Assembly: GCA_025618425.1 (NCBI GenBank)
Contig: CM046844.1
Span: 19,626,324 to 19,690,323, forward strand
From: Heliocidaris tuberculata
Taxonomy: Eukaryota; Echinodermata; Echinoidea; Camarodonta; Echinometridae
Direction of reading: 5' to 3'
Length of the DNA: 64,000 nucleotides
Shown here piece after piece: positions 26,001 to 33,239 of the stretch. Every line of letters begins with the position of its first letter. Position 1 is the first letter of the stretch. The position numbers and the translations under genes were made by a program. The notes below the pieces were generated by a model. The model searched no databases. It worked only from the letters and a program-made list of their open reading frames with translations, and was not told where the DNA came from.

Positions 26001-29000
26001 CTCCGCAGCTAACCAATCAGTATCGCCACCAAGAAGCAGCGAAGGATATGCATCATGCGGAGACGGTTGCTGTGACGACCACCCTGAGTAAAGTTCAGCA
26101 GCGAGCACAGGCTGCAGAGAGGAAGGTTAATAAAATAAGCTTGCTTTTCAGCTACAAACTCTTCACTGTGTGTGTTTACTTTGCAGTTACCAATGTGTGT
26201 GCTGGCATTCCAGAATTTCAAACAAAATGCATAATTTATTTAGTTGTTACATTTATAAAAATCAAGTTAATATTTAAAAAAAAACATTGCTGTACAGAGA
26301 CGTGTATTGCATTTTCTCTTGCTTATATTTTTTTGCATTTTTAAAATATCCTGACATTCCATTTCTGTTGATGCTTCATTTACCTGTACCCTTTTCATTA
26401 TTCTCTTTGTTCTTGCCTTTTGTTTCTACTCCCTACCTCTCTCTCGCTCCCTCTCTCCTCTCTCTCTCTCCCTCTCTCTCCCTCTCTCCCTCTCTCCCCC
26501 TCTCTCCCTCTCTCTTTCCCTCTCCCTCTCTCTCTCTTACTCTTCCCCTCTCCCTCCTATCTATCACTATCTGTTCATCTATTTCCATTTGTATCCTCTC
26601 TCTCTTTCTCTCTCTCTGCTTTTCTCTCGGTATCTTAGTCTATTCGTCCCTCTGCCTAACACTGAATAAATTAAGCTGAAAATTCAGGCTGCAGAGAGGA
26701 AATCAGTAACCATCACACTTGCATTTGAGCGTTCACGCACCTATTTATTTTGCTGTGTTTTCTCTTCCTTTTTTTTTTTTTTTTTGCAGTGTTTTTTGCT
26801 TGCACTTGCTTGCAATTCAGGATCAAATAGAAACAAATTTGCTCTTATTGTCAACTAGCAAAGAGGAATATATTTTCGCTGCTTTTTATGGATTGATATT
26901 TTTTATATACCCTAACACTAATTTAAAAATATGATATCAGAGTCTTGATATCAGCAGAGTGCCCATCCGTCTCCCTATGTCATTTATGTTGAAAATATTA
27001 CTATGTTTTAATTAAACAACATTTTTCAATACTCAAATATTACTGTGTCACTGACCTTCAGGTGGTTTAAAAGAGAAGTAGGTCATGTAGCATGTGAGTA
27101 GCTTTGATTGACAGGTGGTATATTACACAGGAAATACTTCTGTGTAATTTACACAAGCAGGTGTTCAAGGGATGATACTTACAATTTGTAAATTACAGGA
27201 ATGAAGAAATCTACAAGAAATCAGCAAGGGAGTTATCTCTTGTGCAAAATTTGTAAACAAGGAGGAATGTAATTTACAATCAAACAGAGAGAAGATATTG
27301 ATATGTAGGTCAGAGATGCTCAAGTTCAAAAGGTCTTTGCTATTTATGTCCCTTAGGAAATCGCACACAAACTCATCATAATATTTTGATGATAATTATT
27401 GTATTCTTGTTTGACCAGTTTTTTTTTTTATAGCTAAACAATGACATTATTATTGATATATTTATTGCACAATGACAATGCAATTTCATTCTGCTATATT
27501 TACTTGTACACTAGAATCATTAAAGTGCAGCCCCATCAGCCTGTGAGCAGTATGTCCTCAAAATAGCAAAATAATTGTTTATTGTTAAAACAGTTTGCTG
27601 TTTTTACTAAAGCTTATTTTTTACTAAATGCCTGGTTTTATGATTGTTTGTACTTTGACTTTTCCTGATCCATTCACATTTATCTTTTGTATTTTTAATT
27701 TTACACATTATGTTTGTTTATAGATGTTATTTTCAGGTTGATGTACATGTACATCATGTACATACATACATGTATGACATGCACATGATCTATGCATATA
27801 GCTTCAAGCTATGTACAGTACATGCAGTGGGTTACATTTCATTTTTCCGAAGGTTCATAATTTCGACGGTAATTCTGACAGTTGGTAATTCCGAAAATGA
27901 AATGGGGTTCATAATTCCGAAAATAAAAAAAGATTCCGAAAAGTTATGTAGGGCTCTATTGCATTTTCAGAATTACAAACCTTCAAAATTATGAACCCTT
28001 TTTTCATTTTCGGAATTACGAAGCTTCAGAGTAATGCAACAAATGTTCGGAATTATGAACCCTATTTCATTTTCGGAATGATGAACCCCCTGCTATGGGA
28101 TAGGAATGATGAACCCCCTGCTATGGGAATTTGCGTTTCGGAATTACAGACCTTCGGAATTATGAACCTTTGGAAAAACGAGTACCCCCCCCCCCCCCCC
28201 CCCCCCCCATGCAGTATACCTTCAATATATATCCAATGTGCTTGTCAATGTTTTCATTTTGATTGATATGTATTTTGTTTTTTTCTGTTTATTTCACCAC
28301 TTCATTCCCACATAATATTTATGCTCTTTGGAAAAAAAATTACAAAAGGCTTTATATTTTATGTTTGCTCTTTATAGGCTTCCCAATAAGAGCATTGAAT
28401 CCAAGCGTTCTTCTGAACAGAGTTCCAAGCTGTCATGGAAATAAGGCAAAACCTGAAAAATGAGTTCCTGTTCATTCCAGGCAGGGAAAAGTCAGGGAAT
28501 CTAAGAATAAAACACTCAAAATCAGTTATTTCTATTGTCCCTAAAAGAAAGCAGTCAGTCTCTCGTCTTTTGCCTTGAGTTCACACAGCGTATCCACTGT
28601 ATGATTGGCTATGGTGGCTTATTGTGTTAAATGCCTCCTTTAATAATTCTGGGATTGTGAAACTCCATCAGGGAAAAGTCAGGGAATTGTGTTTCCATGA
28701 AATGCCGGGAGCCCTGTCCATAGTCTGGACTAAATCTACGCAGTAGAATGGGGTTTAAAGATAAAGTTGAGTTCTGATCATGCGATTACATTGTGAAGGA
28801 AAATGTCTCAAAGCAATTGTGAAAGGTTAATCATGTCTATATAAGAATTAGTGTATACTATGAGGTTTGGGAATCATCAAATAATAAGATATTTTCTCAA
28901 TCACACTGAAAATCACATGCACTGCACACATGAATGGGTATATGGGACTGCACAAACATGCGGCATGAACGTTCGGCCCAAACACTTCAGCTATTTCTCG

Positions 29001-31527
29001 TCATATGTTGAATATGAGGGCATTTGAAGAGCAATCCTTTGCAGGGGATATTTCTATTATTCTTCTTCCAAACTGACATAAAAAAGAATTAGAAAGCTCA
29101 CAAATTATTTTTCACCTTTCCCACAACTCGACCTTCTCTTTAAATCTGGCCTAAATTAGTCTGCTTTTGAGAATACAGGCCCAGGTGGTGTTCTGAGTGA
29201 GAACCCAACCATCTCAACTTGATGTTTCCTTTCTAATCAGATCCCAGAGCTCCAAACTGAGCTGGACCAGACATCCCTAAGACTCCAAGCCACTGAGGTC
29301 CAGCTTAAAGATTATGGCTCCCTCAGGGTGGAACTCCAGGACAGGCGCGATGAGATAGTAAGACTGAAATCACAGATCCAAGATGATAAGTTGCAAAGGT
29401 AAGTGAGCACATGTAGTTTTTGTAATACCATGAAACCTGCTTGAGTAACCATCTGTAAAGAAAGACCACCTGTTTTATAAAAACCATACTTTTTGTTTCC
29501 ATTGAACCTGTACAAAAGGAACCTCTATTTAAAGACCATCTCCCTGTAAAGACCAGTTTTCTTTTCTCCTTTGAGCGGTCTTTCTGTAGAGGTTTCACTG
29601 TATAATGATGATGCTGCTGATGATAAATGTTCTAGTAGTGATGAGGATATTAACATGATTTGTGACAATTTGATTATTTTTTAAATTTAGTTTTGTAGTA
29701 GCTGACGGTGATTGTGATTATAGAGATACTGATGCTGATAATTTGTTGATTGATGATGATGATGATACATATAATAATGAGGCATATCCAAGCTTTCCAA
29801 ACATGTAGTGATGATTCTGATTATGATAATAATGTTTATAGGTGATGATGCTAATTATATTGTTTTTGGTAATGTAAATAGTGACAATAATAGAAGATTA
29901 TAATAATGAGCTCTACAATTTCTCCTGTAGATCTGTAATGACCCAACAGGTTGAGGATCTCCGCCAGCAGTGCAAGGCATCAAGACAGATCGAAGACCAG
30001 CTGAGGAAAGAGAACCAGGACCTGAAAGACCAGCTGATGGATATCCAATCCAAGCTCTACCAAGCTGAAGATACCAGTAGGAGTGTTAGTGATAAGGTAT
30101 TAAGTGTGAAACCTGCTTCAGCAACCACCTGTATAGAAAGACCATATTTTTATTTCTCTTCAATATCATTTCCTTTGAAAAGCATACTGTTCATCCTGCT
30201 TTAGTGACCACCTGTCTATGAAGATTGTATTTGTTGTTTCCCTTGAACATTTATTCTCATTGAATCTTTATAAAAGGAACTTGTATTTGAAAACCAACTG
30301 CCTGTAAAGACCCTTTTTTTTTTCCTTTTCCTGTTTGCTCCCTTGTGTGGTATTTATATTGAGGTTTTCCTTTGATTTCTTTCTTTGATGTCCGTATTTC
30401 AAAAACAGGTAAATATAAATAGCAGTAATTACTTAAAAATTTGATTTATGTATTTGAAAACCAACTGCCTGTAAAGACCCTTTTTTTTTTCCTTTTCCTG
30501 TTTGCTCCCTTGTGTGGTATTTATATTGGGGTTTTCCTTTGATTTCTTTCTTTGATGTCTGTATTTCAAAAACAGGTAAATATAAATAGCAGTAATTATT
30601 TTTAAAATTGATATATATGACAATTTTCCCCCTTATTGTTTTCATTGTTCACTAGCTTCCAACAACATTTTTGATAGATTTTGCATACTATCCTTAAATA
30701 AGTTACATGATACAAGAATTTCACATTACAAATTTACAGCATAACATGTCTGAGCAAAGCAGATCATCGCTACTTCAGCAAGTTGGCAACCTCCAGGCCG
30801 AGAGGGACAACCTGAGCCAGGAACTAGCCCGAATCTCTACCCAGCTAGACGCTCAGATACACAAGTACCAGGACCACAAGAACAACACGAAGATCAAGAT
30901 GCAACAAGCAAGGTAAAATCATTTATGTTTGGAAACGAATTAAATCCAATCAGATCACTTGTTTTCCACTACAAAAGTGCTGATAAATTATGTTTATTCC
31001 ATCAAATGTATTGATGTTAATGCACTTTTCTGCATAAAGGTTGTGAAAAGATATCTCCTTTGTATAAGATTCAAACAATTAGTTGTTACGCTTGTACAAG
31101 GTCATAGATTTTGTTAGTTTTGTCATCCTAAAAAGTTTCCATATGTTGCCTGTTTCTTTTCTCTGATGTGTAGGGATCTGTTTGCCAAGCAGAAAAGTAT
31201 GCTGGGTGATAGTCTCATGAAGCTGCAGGAAGAACTGAATGCAACGAGGTCTGAACTGAAGAAGACTAGCGATTCCCAGTCTACCACAGACAACAAACAT
31301 CAAACCTTGCTGGCAGAACACAGGGAACATCTAACCAAGTGAGTCCCATGCACAGGGTTCTCGCCAGTGCGTAACGCCCTTGGTGCGAATCAGTGTAAAA
31401 ATTACTTTTATTTGTTCACGGGAGCACTCTTGGGATTTGCAGTGAGAACCCCATTATAAAAGTATTTTTTTACCAGAGCTTTTTAAGAACTTTCCCAAGC
31501 TCAATTGCTACATGATCCCCCCCCCCC

Positions 31528-31559
<32 letters not shown>

Positions 31560-33239
31560 CTGTGAATGTCTTGATTCAGTCTGATTCTCTGACTTGCCTT
31601 CTAGCAAACTTTTGATTTGAATATTGAGCACGCAGACTTTAACATTGCGCAAACAGTGACATTTCTTCTGAAACTTGCCCCCCCCCCCCCCAAAAAAAAG
31701 AATGAAATGAAATGAAATCAATTCAATTCAATTCAATTCAAAACAAAGTTTTGATGTAAATTATAGAGAAATTTACATTGGTTTGTCTTTTTATGTCCCT
31801 AAAGCATAAGAGATAAAACAGCTCAGATCTACTCATTTAATTAATTTTTCATTATTTCATTCACTATTCTCTTTGTTTGTGTTTGTAAATGAAAATGATA
31901 TCAGTATACTTTCAATGTTACATGAATTACTTGAGTAGTATAAATGGTTGTTTGTTCTGATTGTTAGTGTAATTGTATTCTCCTGTTCTCTGTATATGGA
32001 ATGGGCAACACGAGGATGAAGACAAATGTGCCAATGTCATTGTCAATGTCATTTCAGTTGTCATTGTCACTGTCCTTGTTGATGACGTTGTTATTGACTT
32101 TGCTGCTGTCATCAGAATTGTCATTGTACCTGTCCTTGTCAATGTCATGGTCATTGTGAACGTCCTTGTTGTCATTGTCATTGTCATTGTGGATGTCCTT
32201 GTCATTGTCATTGCAGGTTCACTGAGCTGGAAGAGATGGTTAGGGACCAGAGCCGTGAGATAGGCACCCAGGACTACAGGATCAAGTTCCTGGAGCGGGA
32301 GAATGCCATGCTCCAGGAACGCATCGATACCCTCTCCAAGCAGAGGATGGCTCTGGAGAAACTGGTCAGGGAGTACAGGCTGGAGAAGCAGAAGGATGTA
32401 AGTACAGTCGTCTTTTAACTTTAAGGAAACTCACAACTTTGCCCCATTCAATATCAGTCAAGAAGTAGACAATCACATGAACTAGAGTACAATGTCATTA
32501 GGGAAAATAAATACTGTTACAGATTTTTCCCTCTGACCTTGCATATTTCCAGCCTCCAAGTTACCTTTGATTCAATCATTGCTGTCAATATGAATAGAAC
32601 TGTCTGATCTTGGTGAGTTTGATAATTATTCCCATTATTTTTTCTCTCAGGAGATCAACCGCTCAATAGGAGGGATACCCAGCTATGGTGGCTATCCTCA
32701 ACCATCAGCTTACGTCAAGACATCTCCTAGCAGTGGGATGGGCAACTCAATCAGGTCAGTAACTTCATTGTATGCAAAGCAGATTTCCAAAATTGTAGAT
32801 TAAGTAGAGTGTACTTGTCATGTGATTACATTCCGAAAGAAACTGTCTAGATGTTACGGTGAAAGGTTCTTGAGAATATGGGCCATAGCATTGATGTATT
32901 CATACATGTACATGTAACTCACTTGAACTCATTAATCCTAAATTTTTTAGTCTTTTTTTTTTTGTTTTTTGTTTTTAAGTATCGTTCCTATTCGTGGCTT
33001 CCTTTATTTGGGATTACCATCATGTAAGGGAATGAACTAGTCTGCCTATTATTACAATGATTTTATCCTAGAATATCTTCTTTGCTCCTTTCTCCAACAG
33101 TAACCTGTCATCCGTGGACCTTGCGAATGGTCATCACGATGGTCTGCTGGTCAAGACCAACCTGACCAATGGGTCTGACGTCCATTTACAGAGCCCCAGT
33201 GGTACTCTGGTCAGTAATGGTGGAAGCTTGTTAAGTTGA
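2927..33239 (+). CDS. Long coiled-coil protein gene, 19 coding exons visible
   Basis: Exons at 2927-3008, 5209-5328, 8731-8844, 9277-9504, 11424-11516, 11893-12147, 21014-21083, 21598-21710, 23868-24020, 24459-24596, 25037-25120, 26009-26125, 29241-29398, 29931-30096, 30740-30912, 31174-31338, 32217-32397, 32651-32754 and 33101-33239 join in one open frame of about 880 codons ending in TGA. Every intron is GT-AG and every phase agrees. The product is almost wholly Lys/Glu/Gln/Leu-rich heptads predicted to form a coiled coil, then a non-helical tail of about 80 residues rich in Ser, Gly, Asn and Pro. No signal peptide, membrane segment or catalytic motif is seen. Such proteins are usually centrosomal, ciliary, Golgi or cytoskeletal scaffolds, but the family is not recognised. 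The N-terminus may continue in 5' exons not identified, and extra exons could hide in the long introns. Confidence 0.8.
4066..4600 (+). repeat. Degenerate tandem repeat, ~170-bp unit
   Basis: GGTGCTCAT... then TTCCAGAAGTGGTATGTAC... then GCAATTTTGTAG recurs in order from about 4095, 4262 and 4434, giving periods of 167 and 172 bp. The copies are clearly diverged. It lies in an intron of the coiled-coil gene. Confidence 0.7.
5209..5328 (+). CDS. Coiled-coil gene exon
   Basis: 40 codons, phase 0 at both ends. A strong pyrimidine tract and CAG (5206-5208) precede it, and donor GTAATG follows. The peptide VKELSESLDTERKRRSSYEG and onward is heptad-rich. Confidence 0.85.
5364..5762 (+). mobile_element. 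Possible inverted-repeat element (CAGTGGCGTA type)
   Basis: Starts CAGTGGCGTAACTGCTGG and ends near ATGCTATGCTACTG, whose reverse complement resembles the start. A second CAGTGGCATAGC-like motif occurs near 5490. It contains a long poly-C run (5692-5707). It may be a composite of two short elements, and the boundaries are approximate. Confidence 0.35.
5763..8009. other. Intron of coiled-coil gene, repeats only
   Basis: AT-rich intronic DNA containing one inverted-repeat element (6876-7173), a poly-C/poly-A tract near 7207-7241 and no supportable exon. Confidence 0.5.
6876..7173. mobile_element. Inverted-repeat (MITE-like) element, ~300 bp
   Basis: The left end TTTTTACGAACTGACGAATC (6877 on) matches the reverse complement of the right end near 7143-7173 (GGATTTATCAGTTCGTAAAA). 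The inner sequence is non-coding. Confidence 0.65.
8010..8424 (+). mobile_element. piggyBac-like TTAA MITE, copy 2
   Basis: TTAA at both ends (8010-8013, 8421-8424), with CCCTTTC/GAAAGGG termini in the same orientation as copy 1. It sits in the intron before exon 8731-8844. Confidence 0.88.
8731..8844 (+). CDS. Coiled-coil gene exon
   Basis: 38 codons, phase 0/0. Acceptor TTTGCAG at 8724-8730, donor GTAAGT at 8845. The peptide EEKEALNTEKKSLAQKFELL and onward is Lys/Glu-rich and helical, ending near a Lys-Lys-Pro break. Confidence 0.85.
9277..9504 (+). CDS. Coiled-coil gene exon
   Basis: 76 codons, phase 0/0, the second-longest single exon. Acceptor TTTCAG at 9271-9276, donor GTAAGA at 9505. 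A short Pro/Thr/Gly linker opens it, then a strong coiled coil (LQEEIKRLQKQNETCVSRLE and onward). It is GC-richer than the surrounding DNA, as expected for coding sequence. Confidence 0.9.
9531..9980. repeat. TCTA tetranucleotide tract around a SINE 3' tail with (ATT)n
   Basis: TCTATC-type repeats flank a stretch at 9696-9757 (CGCTTAGAAACACCAGTATAA and on to GCGCTATATAAATGTTAT) followed by (ATT)n to 9811. This is the same 3' end as the SINE at 12745-13032, so it is a 5'-truncated SINE in plus orientation. Confidence 0.7.
11424..11516 (+). CDS. Coiled-coil gene exon
   Basis: 31 codons, phase 0/0. Acceptor TTTCAG, donor GTATGC at 11517. The peptide begins LDILSNELDSSKSHLSTSQL and keeps the heptad pattern. 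Confidence 0.85.
11893..12147 (+). CDS. Coiled-coil gene exon, longest
   Basis: 85 codons, phase 0/0. Acceptor CAG at 11890-11892, donor GTAGGT at 12148. It opens with a Ser-rich turn (ILSSSSAEKDK) and continues as a coiled coil ending in LLERENRELSDR. The 3' third of this exon, with its donor, was duplicated twice just downstream. Confidence 0.9.
12237..12345 (+). pseudogene. Decayed duplicate of the 3' end of exon 11893-12147 (copy A)
   Basis: Matches the last ~90 bases of the exon and its GTAGGT donor: GCCATGAT, AAGGAGCAGAAG, GAGAGGGAGAACAGGGAGCT and others. The exon frame is broken by TAG (…KEQKYKE-stop). It is not a functional exon. Confidence 0.85.
12365..12480 (+). pseudogene. Decayed duplicate of the 3' end of exon 11893-12147 (copy B)
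   Basis: A second copy with the local frame still open (ICKEQKHKEWIGSM and onward), but one base is missing in the CTCCAG-GCC junction and the donor has become CTAGGT. It is probably not spliced. Confidence 0.8.
12553..13700 (+). repeat. Tandem array with ~340-bp two-part unit (153 + 187)
   Basis: The motif AATAGTTTTGTTTTCAAGTC recurs near 12644, 13089, 13276, 13429 and 13615 (and once near 14256). Spacings of 187, 153 and 186 imply a dimeric unit of about 340 bp. A SINE (12745-13032) accounts for the longer first gap. Confidence 0.75.
12745..13032 (-). mobile_element. tRNA-derived SINE, full-length, minus orientation
   Basis: The head (reverse strand) has an A-box-like TGGTCTAGTGG (from 13026) and a B-box-like GGTTCAAGTCC (around 12972-12982). 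The body has TTTGGCAAGACATTAAT and TTTGCCACTC. The tail is AAGCACAATATAAATGTTATG followed by (ATT)n. Related copies lie at 38845-39085, 47104-47371 and 9696-9811. The tRNA-like part is not a working tRNA gene. Confidence 0.82.
13876..14064 (+). repeat. (GTA)n/(GGT)n microsatellite
   Basis: Long GTA repeats with an inner GGT block at about 13993-14018. Open frames across it encode homopolymers and are artefacts. Confidence 0.95.
14300..14760 (+). repeat. Tandem repeat, 163-bp unit, ~2.7 copies
   Basis: GCTTCTGACACCATCATTTT and its variants start at 14313, 14476 and 14639 (exactly 163 bp apart twice). They are followed in order by TTTGCATACAC, GAAGATACACATTAAGGAGC and CAGGAAGAATCTT. Confidence 0.85.
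15747..16163 (-). mobile_element. piggyBac-like TTAA MITE, copy 3
   Basis: TTAA at 15747-15750 and 16160-16163, in opposite orientation to copies 1 and 2. It is intronic. Confidence 0.88.
16550..17020 (+). repeat. GA-rich low-complexity tract
   Basis: AGAGAG/GGGAGG-rich sequence on the plus strand. Overlapping frames on both strands are compositional artefacts. Confidence 0.9.
18630..18757. mobile_element. Short palindromic MITE (TCTCACAAAAC family)
   Basis: Left end CTGGGCTCCATCTCACAAAA, right end TTTTGTGAGACACTGCCCAG. It is related to the element at 51800-51932. Confidence 0.7.
19706..19726 (-). promoter_or_regulatory. Three nuclear-receptor half-sites spaced by 1 bp (DR1-like)
   Basis: The plus strand reads TGACCTTTGACCTTTGACCT. 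On the minus strand this is AGGTCA repeated three times with single-A spacers, the consensus for RXR/HNF4/COUP-TF type receptors. Function is inferred only from the motif. Confidence 0.35.
20765..20897. mobile_element. Short TIR element (ACAGTGGAAACT family)
   Basis: ACAGTGGAAACTCGCTATAA at the left and AAAGTTTCCACTGTAG at the right. The same family occurs at 48729-48905, where CCTTGTTATATCAGGA is shared. Confidence 0.75.
21014..21083 (+). CDS. Coiled-coil gene exon
   Basis: 70 nt, phase 0 in and phase 1 out. Acceptor CAG 21011-21013, donor GTAAGG. The peptide begins LESSLSKQTYLQQELEIEKR. Confidence 0.8.
21598..21710 (+). CDS. Coiled-coil gene exon
   Basis: 113 nt, phase 1 in and phase 0 out, restoring frame with the previous exon. 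The peptide ELASRLKMSEQSGDELQEEL and onward ends before donor GTAAAA. Confidence 0.82.
22376..22528 (+). CDS. Coding-like fragment inside the TTAA element
   Basis: After a CTTCTTCAG acceptor-like sequence the frame reads TEEIKEELGARPYLFEPDMS and continues acidic to TGA at 22526-22528 (50 codons). The RPYxFEP motif recalls an N-terminal motif seen in many uncharacterised invertebrate proteins, some with a P2X7-like C-terminal domain. That link is from memory and weak. It could be a captured exon or a second transposon gene. Confidence 0.3.
   Translation, partial: TEEIKEELGARPYLFEPDMSDSDYMTETSLISITEKISTGDLGIITSNSF
22925..23195 (-). pseudogene. Frameshifted THAP-domain coding relic
   Basis: From ATG at 23195 (reverse) the frame reads MPQRCVFAGCSNITKEGVSL, giving the first two Cys of a C2CH THAP finger, then the conserved Trp (RKWTSKV). 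The third Cys and the His (VCSEHICAEDF) are only in the next frame, so one base has been gained or lost near 23037-23043. The frame then runs through an AVPTIF-like DAIPKI and soon degenerates. It is most likely a dead transposase N-terminus. Confidence 0.65.
23685..23822 (+). mobile_element. Fragment of dispersed TIR family (right half)
   Basis: AAGCTCACAAATTATTTTTT…CAGAACTTGATTCTCTCTTT matches the right ends of elements at 28751-29146 and 54936-55361. Confidence 0.5.
23868..24020 (+). CDS. Coiled-coil gene exon
   Basis: 51 codons, phase 0/0. Acceptor TTCAG, donor GTACAT. The peptide begins NKLEIELLAARRELEMAKAL. Confidence 0.88.
24459..24596 (+). CDS. Coiled-coil gene exon
   Basis: 46 codons, phase 0/0. 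Acceptor ACATAG (24453-24458), donor GTAAGA. The peptide EITQLRREVGRLSLDGSRAG and onward is followed by another Glu/Lys/Arg-rich helix. Confidence 0.88.
25037..25120 (+). CDS. Coiled-coil gene exon
   Basis: 28 codons, phase 0/0. Acceptor TTCTAG, donor GTAAGC. The peptide begins LWGQMKGMMDRLSEAEKSKH. Confidence 0.85.
26009..26125 (+). CDS. Coiled-coil gene exon
   Basis: 39 codons, phase 0/0. Acceptor CCGCAG; donor GTTAAT is weak. The peptide LTNQYRHQEAAKDMHHAETV ends in QAAERK. An 18-base echo of the exon end lies near 26686-26703. Confidence 0.8.
26420..26640 (+). repeat. CT-rich low-complexity tract
   Basis: CTCTCTCCCTCT repeats. The overlapping Leu/Ser/Pro-rich frames are artefacts. Confidence 0.93.
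27846..28173. mobile_element. Fold-back element built of TTCGGAATTATGAACC motifs
   Basis: Left end CCGAAGGTTCATAATTTCGA, right end TTCGGAATTATGAACCTTTG. Between them the motif recurs in both orientations at least eight times, so the element can fold many ways. A poly-C run of about 20 follows. Confidence 0.65.
28751..29146. mobile_element. TIR element (AAAGATAAAGTTGAGTT family)
   Basis: TTTAAAGATAAAGTTGAGTT at the left; the reverse complement of ACTCGACCTTCTCTTTAAA at the right. A second copy lies at 54936-55361, where a (TCC)n tract sits inside. Confidence 0.7.
29241..29398 (+). CDS. Coiled-coil gene exon
   Basis: 158 nt, phase 0 in and phase 2 out. Acceptor TAATCAG, donor GTAAGT. The peptide begins IPELQTELDQTSLRLQATEV. 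Confidence 0.88.
29427..29603. mobile_element. Short TIR element (AAACCTG…GGTTTCACTGT family)
   Basis: GAAACCTGCTTGAGTAACCA at the left and AGAGGTTTCACTGT at the right, with AAAGACCACCTG-type inner motifs. Related sequence is at 30104-30330 and a cleaner copy at 36809-36977. Confidence 0.7.
29931..30096 (+). CDS. Coiled-coil gene exon
   Basis: 166 nt, phase 2 in and phase 0 out. Acceptor TCCTGTAG, donor GTATTA. The peptide SVMTQQVEDLRQQCKASRQI is followed by further helix. Confidence 0.88.
30284..30615 (+). repeat. Recent 166-bp tandem duplication
   Basis: GTATTTGAAAACCAACTGCC starts at 30284 and again at 30450. The two copies are nearly identical over about 150 bases and diverge only near the end, so the duplication is young. 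Confidence 0.92.
30740..30912 (+). CDS. Coiled-coil gene exon
   Basis: 173 nt, phase 0 in and phase 2 out. Acceptor TTTACAG, donor GTAAAA. The peptide begins HNMSEQSRSSLLQQVGNLQA. Confidence 0.88.
31174..31338 (+). CDS. Coiled-coil gene exon
   Basis: 165 nt, phase 2/2. Acceptor TGTAG, donor GTGAGT. The peptide DLFAKQKSMLGDSLMKLQEE is followed by a Ser/Thr-rich loop and LLAEHREHLTK. Confidence 0.88.
32020..32213 (+). repeat. Degenerate TTGTCA minisatellite up to a splice acceptor
   Basis: Irregular copies of TCATTGTCATTGTC and GTCCTTGTC run to the CAG at 32214-32216. The minisatellite itself supplies the pyrimidine tract of the next exon's acceptor. Confidence 0.85.
32217..32397 (+). CDS. 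Coiled-coil gene exon, last helical segment
   Basis: 181 nt, phase 2 in and phase 0 out, donor GTAAGT. FTELEEMVRDQSREIGTQDY is followed by LERENAMLQERIDTLSKQRM and LVREYRLEKQKD. The regular Leu spacing makes this the best coiled-coil candidate in the gene. Confidence 0.92.
32651..32754 (+). CDS. Coiled-coil gene exon, non-helical tail part 1
   Basis: 104 nt, phase 0 in and phase 2 out. EINRSIGGIPSYGGYPQPSA marks the switch from coil to a Gly/Pro/Ser/Tyr-rich, probably disordered tail. Confidence 0.88.
33101..33239 (+). CDS. Coiled-coil gene terminal exon
   Basis: 139 nt, phase 2 in. Acceptor CTCCAACAG. The tail peptide SNLSSVDLANGHHDGLLVKT continues to SNGGSLLS and TGA at 33237-33239. Confidence 0.88.

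Noticed and set aside
2927..33239. Assigning the coiled-coil gene to a named family such as ANKRD26, ODF2, CCDC150 or CCDC158
   Set aside because: Heptad composition is similar in all of them; none matched the recalled distinctive segments well enough to name it.
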